64,000 bases of DNA from Pseudarthrobacter sulfonivorans (GCF_014712225.1 NZ_JACXBW010000008.1:178482-242481); one strand, 5' to 3'; shown: positions 6,832-14,562, counted from the stretch's first letter. The notes: a model not told the origin generated them from the sequence alone. Translations and numbers: made by a program.

Positions 6832-8031
6832 ATGGCCGCTCACGATTCGTCCGAAACCAGCACCGCCAAGGCGGGCCAGGCTCCGGCGCCCGATGACAAC
6901 CGGAAACCGGACAGCCCCACCGACGTCACCAAGCCGTCCTGGAAATACATCGCCAAAAAGACCCTGCGCGAATTCACGAAGGACCAGTGCCCGGACCTGG
7001 CAGCGGCACTGACCTACTACTCAGTCCTTTCGATCTTCCCGGCACTCTTGGCGCTCGTGTCCCTCCTCGGGATCTTCGGGGACCCGCAAAAGACCACCTC
7101 CGCCCTGCTCGACATCGTCCAGGGTTTCGCTCCGGGCCAGACCCTGGACACGATCCGCCCGGTGGTCCAGGACCTTGCCAGCTCCTCAGCCGCCGGCCTG
7201 ACGCTGGTCCTCGGCCTCCTCACCGCTCTCTGGTCCGCTTCCGGTTACGTCGGAGCCTTCGGCCGGGCCATGAACCGGGTCTACGAAATCGACGAAGGCC
7301 GCCCCTTTGTGAAGCTGCGCGGCACCATGCTCGGCGTGACCATCGTCAATTTGCTGATCGTCGTCATCATCGCGGCGATGCTCGTGCTGAGCGGCCCCGT
7401 GGCAGAATCCGTCGGAAGCCTGATCGGCCTGGGCGGTGCCTTCGTGACCGTCTGGAACATCGCCAAGTGGCCGGTGATGCTGGTGCTGATCATCGTGGCG
7501 ATCGCCATCCTCTACTACGCCACCCCGAACGTGAAGCAGCCGAAATTCCGCTGGATGAGCATGGGCTCGGCCATCGCCCTGGTGGTGTTCCTGCTGGCCT
7601 CGCTGGCCTTCGGCTTCTACGTGGCCAACTTCGGCAGCTACAACAAAACCTACGGCGCAATCGGCGGTGTGATCGTCGCCCTGCTGTGGCTGTGGATCCT
7701 GAACATGTCCCTGCTTTTTGGAGCCGAATTCGACGCCGAGATGGAACGTGGACGGCAGCTCCAGGCCGGTATTGAGGCTGAGGAGACCATCCAGCTGCCG
7801 CCGCGGGATACCAAAAAGAGCGAGAAGCTGCAGAAGCAGGAAGAGGAAGACATCCGGCACGGCCGCGAACTGCGCGAGAGATCCAGCGCGGAGAACGGAC
7901 AGGACGCGGAAGGCGGAGATGGAGGCCAGGACGGACCCGAGGCTCAAGCCGGCGAACGGCATCGCGAGCGGGTCCGTGACAAAGTGCGTGACCGTGCCGC
8001 AGGGAAGGACCGGGGGCCCGAGGATCACTAG
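6832..8031 (+). CDS. YihY/virulence factor BrkB family membrane protein
   Basis: 399 residues. Residues about 35-310 have the YihY fold pattern: DLAAALTYYSVLSIFPALLA in the first helix, LWSASGYVGAFGRAMNRVYE in the middle, and six predicted membrane helices ending in IVALLWLWILNMSLLFGAEF. The last 90 residues are a charged Glu/Arg/Gly tail not part of the core. The gene has GAGAGG upstream of its ATG and belongs to the stress-membrane cluster. The family was once called RNase BN or virulence factor by error; its real transport or structural role is unresolved, so no virulence function should be read from the name. Confidence 0.88.
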   Translation: MAAHDSSETSTAKAGQAPAPDDNRKPDSPTDVTKPSWKYIAKKTLREFTKDQCPDLAAALTYYSVLSIFPALLALVSLLGIFGDPQKTTSALLDIVQGFAPGQTLDTIRPVVQDLASSSAAGLTLVLGLLTALWSASGYVGAFGRAMNRVYEIDEGRPFVKLRGTMLGVTIVNLLIVVIIAAMLVLSGPVAESVGSLIGLGGAFVTVWNIAKWPVMLVLIIVAIAILYYATPNVKQPKFRWMSMGSAIALVVFLLASLAFGFYVANFGSYNKTYGAIGGVIVALLWLWILNMSLLFGAEFDAEMERGRQLQAGIEAEETIQLPPRDTKKSEKLQKQEEEDIRHGRELRERSSAENGQDAEGGDGGQDGPEAQAGERHRERVRDKVRDRAAGKDRGPEDH

Positions 8032-8144
8032 GTCCGGGGCGCTGAGCTGGGCCGGGTCCAGGCAGGGAGAACCGGGAGGAGCGTGAAAGGCCGGGACTAG
8101 GCAGGACCTCCAAGATGGTAGAAAATTGTGTTGTAGATCCTGTG

Positions 8145-8178
8145 AGTTTCCCGGCCGGTCATCGGGCCGGGGTGAAAC
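8145..8178 (+). terminator. Hairpin downstream of the YihY gene
   Basis: GTTTC-CCGGCC (8145-8156) pairs with GGCCGG-GG-TGAAAC (8165-8178). It lies in the 261-bp gap between the YihY gene and the convergent GT2 gene. There is no T-tract, so termination is plausible but not proven. Nothing else was recognised in this gap. Confidence 0.4.
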
Positions 8179-8292
8179 GGGGTCGGCGGCGAGGTGGCCT
8201 CTTCTGAGACCGAGGCCAGTCCCCCCAGTCGTCGTCGGCCCCCCGAATTTTTCCGCGCAGTGTGCCGGTGGACCTATTGCACCTGATCCCGG

Positions 8293-9039
8293 TCAGCCCT
8301 TCAGCGCCGCCGCGGGTTCCCGCGTGAGTGACAGCAGATAGGCGCCGAACCCGTGCGGCGCCCGGGCATCGGTCCGTCCCGAAGTCCGGACCCGGATGGT
8401 GTCCGTGGACCACACTGCGGCACGGTTCTTACGAAGCCGCTCCACCAACGCCCGGTCCTCGTGCGAGCGGAGGCGGGGAAACCCGCCCGCCAGCACGTAG
8501 GCGGAAGCCCGTACCCCCAGGTTGGCGCCATGCACGTGGGCATGGTCCTCTCCCAGCTGGTGCCGGGCGTGCCAGCGCCTCAGGAGCTCGCTCTCCATGC
8601 CTTCCGGGTCAGGTTCCACCGTTCCGAGGACTGCATCCGCGCCGCGGCCGGCCAGTTCCAACTGGCGCAACAGCCAGTTCTCGGGAACACATGAATCGGC
8701 GTCCGTATTTGCCAGCCAGACTTCCGGCGAAGCGTACGGGAGGCCCTTTTCGTTGCTTGCCAGCAGCGCAGCGCGGTTGCCTGCGCGCCGGCTCCCCCCG
8801 ACGCTGCGGAACGTTACCTGAAAGGAACTGATGCGGCGGTCTACCGCGGCCAGGTGCGATGCGACGGCCGCGGAACCATCCGTACAGCTATCCAGCGCCA
8901 CGAGGATGGACACGGCGGTGTTCGGCCGGTGCGCCTGCAGAGCGTCGGCCGCGGTGCGCACGGCACCGAGGGCCCTCGGAAGGAGCTGTTCCTCGTTGTG
9001 GACCGGAATCACCACGGCCACCTGCCTGATGCGGTCCAC
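8293..9039 (-). CDS. Glycosyltransferase family 2
   Basis: 248 residues starting at GTG 9039, one base after the TGA of the PIG-L/methyltransferase gene. The GT2 start is clear (VAVVIPVHNEEQLLPRAL), with a metal-binding LANTDADSCVPENWL at about residues 112-126 and the acceptor-side HGANLGVRASAYVLAGGF. ED in HEDRALVERL is a likely catalytic-base region. The enzyme should transfer a sugar from a nucleotide donor in the cytoplasm; no membrane segments are evident. It is the last gene of a three-gene operon with a deacetylase/methyltransferase and an acyl-CoA dehydrogenase, which suggests decoration of a glycolipid or glycosylated metabolite. Confidence 0.85.
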   Translation of the reverse strand: MDRIRQVAVVIPVHNEEQLLPRALGAVRTAADALQAHRPNTAVSILVALDSCTDGSAAVASHLAAVDRRISSFQVTFRSVGGSRRAGNRAALLASNEKGLPYASPEVWLANTDADSCVPENWLLRQLELAGRGADAVLGTVEPDPEGMESELLRRWHARHQLGEDHAHVHGANLGVRASAYVLAGGFPRLRSHEDRALVERLRKNRAAVWSTDTIRVRTSGRTDARAPHGFGAYLLSLTREPAAALKG

Positions 9040-9040
9040 G

Positions 9041-10480
9041 TCAGGCCCCCGAATTTCCGGGATCGGTGGGGGACACCAGCGTTTCCAGCACAAAATCGCG
9101 TTCCTGGTACAGCCCTGCGGTGCGCCAGCGCAGCCGGTTCCGGGCCGCGGCGTGGACCGAGTCGCCGTCGAGCTCCCAGCCTGAAATCGGGTGCCGCCAA
9201 TGGCACAGCAGCAGCGTGCCGCCCGGGGTCATGGACGACCGGATCCGCTCCAGCAGCTGATCAAGCTCCGACGGCGCAAGGTAATACCCCACCTCGGAGA
9301 CCACCACCAGGTCGTAGGTGCCCTCCGGCCACTCCTCCGGCAGGGTCAGCTGCCGGGTGGCGACGCCGGGAAAGGGCGCAAGGCGCTCCGCGGCAAGTTT
9401 CAGGGCAGTGCTGCTGGCGTCAACGGCCAGGAGGCTGGCGCATCTGCCGGCCAGCTCGGCGGTCAGGGTCCCGATTGAGCAGCCGATCTCCAGACCCGTC
9501 TCGTACCTTTCCCGAGGCAGCGCGGCGAGCGTCAGGCTGCGCTTTCGGCGCTCGTACCAGCGGGTGGTGTACTCCCACGGGTCCCCGGACTCCGAGTGAA
9601 CCTCGTCGAAAATCCGTTGCGCGTCCACGCTCGTGTGCGGCGCCGACGCCGGGGCAGAGTCCCTGCCGGCCGCGCGTGCCGGGACGGCACGGTTCCAGGC
9701 GAAGGTTTCGAAAGGGCGCTGGAAATGCTTGAGGAAGCCCTCCCCAAGCAGCGCCTCGTCGCCGGCCAGGGCAGACAGCGGGCGCGTCTGGCTGGTGTGC
9801 GCGGCCATGGCGGCCGTCTTGCTTGCCTGCTGTTCAGTGTCGAGGGGAAGCCGTGCCCAGCAGCGCCAGGCCGGGTCTTCCGGGGATGCCCACAGCCAGT
9901 ACCAGATGGGATACTCCAGCAAGGCATGCCCGTCTTCGAGGGCGACTTGCGCCGCCGCATCGCCGACGGCGTCATGGTCGGCGTGGCCGTCCGCACGGTA
10001 CGGAGCCACAATCGCCAGCTGCTGCGGCTGCCGTGAAGGCAGGGGCTGCCCGGGCTGGCTGGACTCCCGGTTGATGGTTTCCCTCAGCTGCGCGGAGATT
10101 TCCTGTTTCCGTTCGTTCAGGCCGCCATCGGGCAGCCCCAGGAAACGCCAGTGCCCGGCCAGTCCCAGTACCTCCATCGCTGAGGCAAACTCCTCAATCC
10201 GCACTGCTGCCAGCTGTCCGGGCGTCATGGTGGCGGACTCAGGATGCGAGCCCTCGCCGGCGGTACAGAGCAGCACGTCGACGTCGGCGCCTGAGGAGTG
10301 CAGCAGCGACAGGAGGCCGCCCGCGCCGAGGCTTTCGTCGTCGGGGTGGGCGGCAAGCACAACAAACCGCATGGCACTGAATTCCTGCGTTCCAAGGGGA
10401 AGCTCAGGCAGAGCCGCCAGCCCGCTGGCAGCCCAGTCCTTCTCGTCCGTGCCCGGGTCCGTGTGCGAGAAGGTCACCAC
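9041..10480 (-). CDS. PIG-L deacetylase - SAM methyltransferase fusion
   Basis: 479 residues in two domains. Residues about 37-230 are a PIG-L/LmbE-type deacetylase: VVLAAHPDDESLGAGGLL supplies the AHPDDE zinc motif, and HADHDAVG near residue 165 supplies the HxDH-type motif. Residues about 285-460 are a class I methyltransferase with the SAM motif GLEIGCSIGTLTAELAGR and an acidic LLAVDAS, resembling the NodS family. PIG-L enzymes remove N-acetyl groups from GlcNAc-type sugars. The start (GTG 10480, or the next GTG at 10477) overlaps the stop of the dehydrogenase gene. Fusion of deacetylase and methyltransferase suggests N-deacetylation followed by methylation of one substrate, which is inference. 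Confidence 0.85.
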   Translation of the reverse strand: MVTFSHTDPGTDEKDWAASGLAALPELPLGTQEFSAMRFVVLAAHPDDESLGAGGLLSLLHSSGADVDVLLCTAGEGSHPESATMTPGQLAAVRIEEFASAMEVLGLAGHWRFLGLPDGGLNERKQEISAQLRETINRESSQPGQPLPSRQPQQLAIVAPYRADGHADHDAVGDAAAQVALEDGHALLEYPIWYWLWASPEDPAWRCWARLPLDTEQQASKTAAMAAHTSQTRPLSALAGDEALLGEGFLKHFQRPFETFAWNRAVPARAAGRDSAPASAPHTSVDAQRIFDEVHSESGDPWEYTTRWYERRKRSLTLAALPRERYETGLEIGCSIGTLTAELAGRCASLLAVDASSTALKLAAERLAPFPGVATRQLTLPEEWPEGTYDLVVVSEVGYYLAPSELDQLLERIRSSMTPGGTLLLCHWRHPISGWELDGDSVHAAARNRLRWRTAGLYQERDFVLETLVSPTDPGNSGA

Positions 10481-11604
10481 GGGTGCTCCCCGGTGAGCGT
10501 CAGCTTCCCCAACTGGGCGTCGTCCCGCATGGCATGGTGTTGGCGCACATACAGCGCCAGGTCAGCCATGCGCTTGGCATAGGTTTCGTCGAACGCCAGC
10601 GGCGCGGGCCCCCGGTTCGTGGTGACCAGGGAAAGCACACGCTCGACGGCGGCGGCTACCGTTCCGCGCACGCGCAACGCTTCGCTCCACGCACTGCGGC
10701 CGGCCGCCGGGGTGTCGTCCCCGGCTGCGGACAGGCCGCCGTCGCCGGCGGGGGCATCGCCTGCGTTGGACAGGGCACCGCTGTCGATCAGCTCAGCCAC
10801 GCGCCCCAGGTACTCCACGGTGGAGGTAAGGATGCGGTCCGTCTCCCCCATCGCTGCCAGCGCGATTTGGTCAGGTTCCCGTCCCTTCCCGGCAGCGGCG
10901 CGCAAGGATTCCCGGTAGTCCCTGGCAACGGCCACCGCTCCGCCCAGCCAGCAGGCGGCCACTCCCATGCCGCCCCACGCAAAACCGGGGCGGCTGAAGT
11001 ACCAGCCATCCCCACCGACGGGAGCTGCCGGCACCTGGCTGAAATGGACCGTGCCGCTGGGGATCTCCCGCAGGCCGCGCGCCACCCACACGGGCACTTC
11101 GCACGTCACGCCGGAGTGCCGGAGATCCACGGCAAAGGCGGCCCGTCCCCCGCTTTCGGTGTGGGCGGTGACAATGGCACGGTCAAGCAGCGGCGCCAGT
11201 GAGCACCACGGTTTGGCGCCGCTCAGCAGGATGCCACCGTCGTCGGCCTTTGCTTCCAGGCGGGTCCCGGGTCCTTCGGCGGCGAAAACTCCCCACAGGC
11301 CCCCGCGCCCGCTGGTCAGATGGCCGGCCTGGGCGAGGATGGCCAGCGCATCCAAGTGGGGCTCGAAAATCCGGCCCGCGGCGACATCCGCGCTGGCCAC
11401 CGAAGCCAGCAGCTCCCAGAGGAGGCCCGTCTGGCCGCGCCCCGGCTTCGGCCAGCTGTCTCCGGCGTCGACAGCAAGGGCCAGCAGCGCCGGGACATCC
11501 CCGGCGGCGGCAGATACCGCGTGGAGCAGGGCGCCATACCGGGCGAGGTCGGTTTCAGCTGAAACCAGTCGGACGGGTCCAGGAAAGCTGTGCTGCTCAG
11601 GCAC
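10474..11604 (-). CDS. Acyl-CoA dehydrogenase family protein
   Basis: 376 residues beginning at GTG 11604. The central part has the flavin-side features of the family (LWGVFAAEGPG, SGAKPWCSLAPLLDRAIVTA), and the C-terminal helical domain ends in FDETYAKRMADLALYVRQHH. A Gly/Ala-rich insertion occurs at about residues 285-310. It is a divergent member, so the usual fatty acyl-CoA substrate cannot be assumed. It leads the operon with the PIG-L/methyltransferase fusion and GT2, and sits only 23 bp after dps, so read-through from dps is possible. Such dehydrogenases beside sugar-modifying enzymes often act on amino- or nitro-sugars or small acyl groups; that remains speculation here. Confidence 0.75.
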   Translation of the reverse strand: MPEQHSFPGPVRLVSAETDLARYGALLHAVSAAAGDVPALLALAVDAGDSWPKPGRGQTGLLWELLASVASADVAAGRIFEPHLDALAILAQAGHLTSGRGGLWGVFAAEGPGTRLEAKADDGGILLSGAKPWCSLAPLLDRAIVTAHTESGGRAAFAVDLRHSGVTCEVPVWVARGLREIPSGTVHFSQVPAAPVGGDGWYFSRPGFAWGGMGVAACWLGGAVAVARDYRESLRAAAGKGREPDQIALAAMGETDRILTSTVEYLGRVAELIDSGALSNAGDAPAGDGGLSAAGDDTPAAGRSAWSEALRVRGTVAAAVERVLSLVTTNRGPAPLAFDETYAKRMADLALYVRQHHAMRDDAQLGKLTLTGEHPW

Positions 11605-11627
11605 TCCCCGGGCGTCCCCGCCCAGGA

Positions 11628-12107
11628 CTATTTCTCCGCCGGTTCAGTGACGGCCGCCGAGGGTGTCATGGTTTCGGCGTTGACCATCCAAGTCAGCTGT
11701 TCCAGCCTTTCGATGGCCGCGTGGAGCAGGTCCGCGCTCGTGGGGTCTTCGTCGTCCACCTCATCGTGGACATCCCGCATGGTCTTGACTGTCCGTTCCA
11801 GCCTGGCCGTCACCAGCTTGACGGCGTCCTTTGTGGAGATCAGCCCGCCCGGCAACTCCGCCAGGCGGGTGTCCGCAGCAATCGTCTGGCTTCGGCCGTC
11901 AGGAAGCGCATGCAAGGCCCGCATCCGTTCCGCCGTCTGGTCAGCGAAGAGGCGGGCACTGGCGATGATCTCGTCGAGTTGCAGGTGGAGGTCGCGGAAG
12001 TTGGTGCCCACGATGTTCCAGTGGGCCTGCTTACCCTGTACATGGAGTTCCACCAGGTCGGTCAGGACCATCTGAAGGTTGCTGGCGAGGGTGGGTGACG
12101 CTTTCAT
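11628..12107 (-). CDS. dps: Dps family DNA-binding ferritin-like protein
   Basis: 159 residues, the usual size for Dps. The ferroxidase motif starts at H22 and H29-W30 (LHVQGKQAHWNIVG) and continues with FRDLHLQLDEI about 12 residues later, giving the typical H-x6-HW...D-x3-E site shared between subunits. Dps dodecamers bind DNA, oxidise Fe(II) with peroxide and protect the chromosome in stress. The start ATG has GGAGGA upstream. The promoter region carries the CTAAGTATGCTTAGAAT motif shared with other stress genes in the window, which fits stress induction. Confidence 0.93.
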   Translation of the reverse strand: MKASPTLASNLQMVLTDLVELHVQGKQAHWNIVGTNFRDLHLQLDEIIASARLFADQTAERMRALHALPDGRSQTIAADTRLAELPGGLISTKDAVKLVTARLERTVKTMRDVHDEVDDEDPTSADLLHAAIERLEQLTWMVNAETMTPSAAVTEPAEK

Positions 12108-12160
12108 CGAATTCCTCCAAGGCGGGTGTCCGTTCCGGACCGGACTTCGGCCGGAGAGTC

Positions 12161-12178
12161 ATTCTAAGCATACTTAGG
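12161..12178 (-). promoter_or_regulatory. Palindromic stress-promoter motif upstream of dps
   Basis: On the minus strand the site reads CTAAGTATGCTTAGAAT. The core TAAGTATGCTTA (12176-12165) runs into a TAGAAT -10-like hexamer (12166-12161), about 55 nt before the dps ATG. It lies immediately downstream of the stop codon of the O-methyltransferase gene. Confidence 0.5.
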
Positions 12179-12187
12179 AATAGCTTC

Positions 12188-12865
12188 TCAGCGGACTCTT
12201 GCCAACGCGAACCCATCCCAGCCTTTGGACCCGACGGTTTGGATCACGGTGGCATCGAGCTGCGGGTGATTCCCCAGCAGTTCCAGTGCGCTGATGATCC
12301 CCGGCGCGTTGACGTCGTCGATGGACGGATCCAGGATGGCTCCCTCCCACACAGCGTTGTCAAGCACCACCACGGTTCCGGGCCGGCCCAGGCGCACAGC
12401 CCAATCGAGGTAGTCGGCGTCGTGTTCCTTGTCCGCATCAATGAACACAAGATCGAAGGGTTCCTGGCCCTCGGACTGCAGTGCCGCCAATGTGTCCAGC
12501 GCCGCGCCCACCCGGACCTCAACCTTGCTGCCCAGCCCGGCCGCCTCCACGTTGGCTTTGGCGATGTCCGCGTGCTTGGTGAGGTATTCGCACGTCACCA
12601 GCTTGCCGCCGTCGGGAAGTCCCTGGGCCATCCAGATGCTGCTGAAGCCGGCGAGCGTCCCGATTTCCAGCACCCGCCGGGCGCCGGAAATCTGCACCAG
12701 GAGTTTGAGGAACTTTCCGGCATTGGGGGTCACCTCGATGGGCGGCATCCCGGCATCGACGGCGGAGCTTACGGCGCGCTGCAATGCGTCGTCGGGATGC
12801 ACCACAGTTGCCGTGAGGAAATCTTCCACCGCCAGCCAGCCCGGCCGGGTCTTGTGCTCAAACAT
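12188..12865 (-). CDS. O-methyltransferase (class I SAM-dependent, CCoAOMT-like)
   Basis: About 225 residues from ATG 12865 (an in-frame GTG lies two codons upstream). The SAM-binding motif is VLEIGTLAGFSSIWMAQGLP, and the metal/SAM acidic motif is FDLVFIDADKEHDADYLDWA, followed by GGxVVxDN-like GTVVVLDNAVWEG. This is the caffeoyl-CoA/catechol O-methyltransferase fold (PF01596) and would methylate a hydroxyl on a small aromatic or a related substrate, usually with a divalent metal. Substrate unknown. It is separated from the thiamine-binding gene by 32 bp and probably cotranscribed. Confidence 0.88.
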   Translation of the reverse strand: MFEHKTRPGWLAVEDFLTATVVHPDDALQRAVSSAVDAGMPPIEVTPNAGKFLKLLVQISGARRVLEIGTLAGFSSIWMAQGLPDGGKLVTCEYLTKHADIAKANVEAAGLGSKVEVRVGAALDTLAALQSEGQEPFDLVFIDADKEHDADYLDWAVRLGRPGTVVVLDNAVWEGAILDPSIDDVNAPGIISALELLGNHPQLDATVIQTVGSKGWDGFALARVR

Positions 12866-12897
12866 GGCCACAGTCTTGCATGCGGCCAGGCAGCGGT

Positions 12898-13233
12898 CTA
12901 GGAAACGGTCCGGGAACCGTCCGAAAGGGCCTGCTCGAGGCGCTCCACCTTGGCCTTAAGCTCGCCCGTGTATCCCGGGCGGATGTCGGCCTTAATGACC
13001 AGTGAGACCCGGCTGCCGAACTGCCCCACGGCCTCGGTGGCGCGCTTCACGACGTCGAACACATCGTCCCAGTCGCCCTCGATGGTGGTGAACATCGAGT
13101 CTGTCTGATGCGGCAGGCCCGACTCCCTGACGATTTTCACAGCGGCCGCGACGGCGTCGTGGACTGATGCGTCGTCGGGGCGGGCTCCCCCGGTGGGCGT
13201 ACCGGACGGGGCAACTGAAAATGCAAGCAACAT
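12898..13233 (-). CDS. MTH1187/YkoF-type thiamine-binding protein
   Basis: 111 residues matching the MTH1187/YqgV family (PF01910): a short beta-alpha-beta protein beginning MLLAFSVAPSGTP with the core SDAVAAAVKIVRESGLPHQT-like region and MFTTIEGDWDDVFDVVKRAT. Related proteins bind thiamine or small ligands as tetramers. It is divergent from the TetR gene. The length and motif order fit the family; a specific transport role cannot be assigned. Confidence 0.82.
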   Translation of the reverse strand: MLLAFSVAPSGTPTGGARPDDASVHDAVAAAVKIVRESGLPHQTDSMFTTIEGDWDDVFDVVKRATEAVGQFGSRVSLVIKADIRPGYTGELKAKVERLEQALSDGSRTVS

Positions 13234-13316
13234 AGGCCAATTCTGCCATGTGGCCGGATGCCGGAAATCGGCTGCGATGCCGGGTGAACGTCACATAACC
13301 GGCTACCCTCCGGTAA

Positions 13317-13328
13317 CCACGTTCGTGG
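13317..13328. promoter_or_regulatory. Candidate TetR operator
   Basis: CCACG-TT-CGTGG, a perfect 5-bp inverted repeat with a 2-bp centre, 25 bp before the TetR start and between two divergent genes. A second, weaker ACCGG-N7-CCGGT inverted repeat lies at 13298-13314. Position and symmetry fit autoregulation. Confidence 0.35.
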
Positions 13329-13353
13329 CCAGCCGCGTTGCTAACCTGATCGA

Positions 13354-13989
13354 ATGAGCATTGCTGTCGTCCGCAAGCCACTACGCGCAGACGCTGCCCG
13401 GAACGTGGACAAGATCATCCTGGCTGCGCGCCAGTGCTTCCGCGAGCACGGCCCGGACGTCCCCCTCCAGACCATCGCTGCGACGGCCGGGGTAGGGCCC
13501 GCCACGCTGTTCAGGAACTTCGCGGATAAGGAGGAGCTGGTCCTGGCCGCCCTCAACCGGCAGCTCCGGGAGACCGTGGACCCCGTCATTGTGGAGGCCG
13601 TGGCGGGCATGGATGCAGCGGCGGGGCTGCTCCGCGTCATCGAGGCGATCATGGCCGCGGCGAGTGCAGATGCGAACCTGCTGGGTGCCGTGGCAGGGCG
13701 CCGCGAACTCCTCACGGGAATCACGGGATCCCTGATGGAATCCATCGGCGTCCTCCTGGCCCGCGGCCAGGGACAAGGCACCCTCCGCCCGGACATTTCC
13801 CTGACGGACATGTTCCGTTTGCTCGCCATGCTGATTGGCGTAGTGGACACCATGGAACCCGGTTCCGATGCGTGGCGCCGCCCGGTGGCGCTCATCGAGG
13901 ACGCCATCCGCACTGAACGGACCGGGCGCCCCCTGCCTGCCTTCGTCCCGCTGCCCGCTTCGCAGCTCCAGGGTCCACAGTTCGGCTGA
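13354..13989 (+). CDS. TetR/AcrR family transcriptional regulator
   Basis: 211 residues. The N-terminal HTH is clear (IILAARQCFREHGPDVPLQT, IAATAGVGPATLFRNFADKE, residues about 23-62), followed by a variable helical ligand domain. These are dimeric repressors released by a small effector. The gene diverges from the MTH1187/O-methyltransferase pair and has no co-directional partner, so the regulated target is probably itself or the divergent pair. The stop codon lies inside a 13-bp tandem repeat, which extends the reading frame end with a short PQFG tail. Confidence 0.9.
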   Translation: MSIAVVRKPLRADAARNVDKIILAARQCFREHGPDVPLQTIAATAGVGPATLFRNFADKEELVLAALNRQLRETVDPVIVEAVAGMDAAAGLLRVIEAIMAAASADANLLGAVAGRRELLTGITGSLMESIGVLLARGQGQGTLRPDISLTDMFRLLAMLIGVVDTMEPGSDAWRRPVALIEDAIRTERTGRPLPAFVPLPASQLQGPQFG

Positions 13990-14028
13990 CAAGTTCAGCT
14001 GACAAGTTCGGCTGACAAGTTCGGCTGC
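13981..14028 (+). repeat. 13-bp tandem repeat at the end of the TetR gene
   Basis: The unit TTCGGCTGACAAG occurs at 13981-13993, 13994-14006 (one change) and 14007-14019, with a partial fourth copy (TTCGGCTG). Each copy contains TGA, and the first supplies the TetR stop codon. Probably replication slippage. Confidence 0.85.
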
Positions 14029-14163
14029 GCAACTGAGACCTGCGCCGGCTTCGGCACGCTGCCGTCCTGTGTCCGGGGCTTGCGGCATTGTGAGTCCCGA
14101 GCCCTTGGCCTAGACTCTAGATGGGTTACGCAGCCAGCCTCTGATCCATCAGAGGAGACAAAA

Positions 14164-14211
14164 ATGCACCACGTTCTTGGCACGCAATCGGAACTGCTGA
14201 GGCTGCGATGA
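14164..14211 (+). CDS. 15-residue upstream ORF (leader peptide candidate)
   Basis: ATG at 14164 is preceded by GAGGAG (14152-14157) at ideal spacing. The frame encodes MHHVLGTQSELLRLR and ends in TGA at 14209-14211, overlapping the ATG of the next gene (ATGA). The strong ribosome site and exact coupling suggest it is translated and sets expression of the 14208 gene. Confidence 0.45.
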   Translation: MHHVLGTQSELLRLR

Positions 14212-14426
14212 ACCACTCCAAGCTATCCCAAGTCATCAACGATCCACGCGGCCCGGAAGAAGTCCTTCCTTCGCTGGCCGCGGAAGAGCTCGCAAACCTG
14301 CTGGACGCCTTGTACCAGAACCTCGACACACCGGCCCCGGATCTCGGCGCCCAGGTATGGTACGAACTGGCCGTCGAAGAAAGCGCCCGCCGCACAGCAT
14401 CGTCCGGAGACGAGCAGTCCGCGTAA
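14208..14426 (+). CDS. Small hypothetical acidic protein
   Basis: 72 residues, acidic and helical (LPSLAAEELANLLDALYQNL), without membrane segments or metal-binding motifs. The start is fixed by coupling to the 15-codon upstream frame, and GAGG lies 5 nt before the ATG. I do not recognise the family. Codon use with GC-rich third positions fits a real gene. Confidence 0.6.
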   Translation: MNHSKLSQVINDPRGPEEVLPSLAAEELANLLDALYQNLDTPAPDLGAQVWYELAVEESARRTASSGDEQSA

Positions 14427-14465
14427 AGGCTTCGGGCGGGTCTGCACCTGGCCTGCTCCCCCAAC

Positions 14466-14545
14466 CGTCTGGGCCCGGAAGGGCCGCCTGCTGAAGCAGA
14501 CGTGATCAACCACGTTCAGCCGGCGTCGCCCCTCCGGGCCTTTTA
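14466..14545 (+). ncRNA. Structured 3' region with competing hairpins (terminator or RNA element)
   Basis: CGTCTG (14466-14471) pairs with CAGACG (14497-14502), directly enclosing GGCCC-GGAA-GGGCC (14472-14485), followed by CGTG-ATCAAC-CACG (14501-14514). Alternatively, GGCCCGGAAGGG (14472-14483) can pair with CCCCTCCGGGCC (14529-14540), which is followed by TTTTA. The second fold is terminator-like and excludes the first. It lies between convergent genes. Confidence 0.35.
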
Positions 14546-14562
14546 CTTGGCTTACAGCCGGC

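Noticed and set aside
5698..8031. Possible prophage because of a holin-family protein.
   Set aside because: No other phage genes, no attachment sites; holin-X proteins of this kind are ordinary actinobacterial envelope proteins.
6832..8031. Virulence factor or RNase BN function for the YihY protein.
   Set aside because: Both names are historical errors for this family; nothing here supports them.
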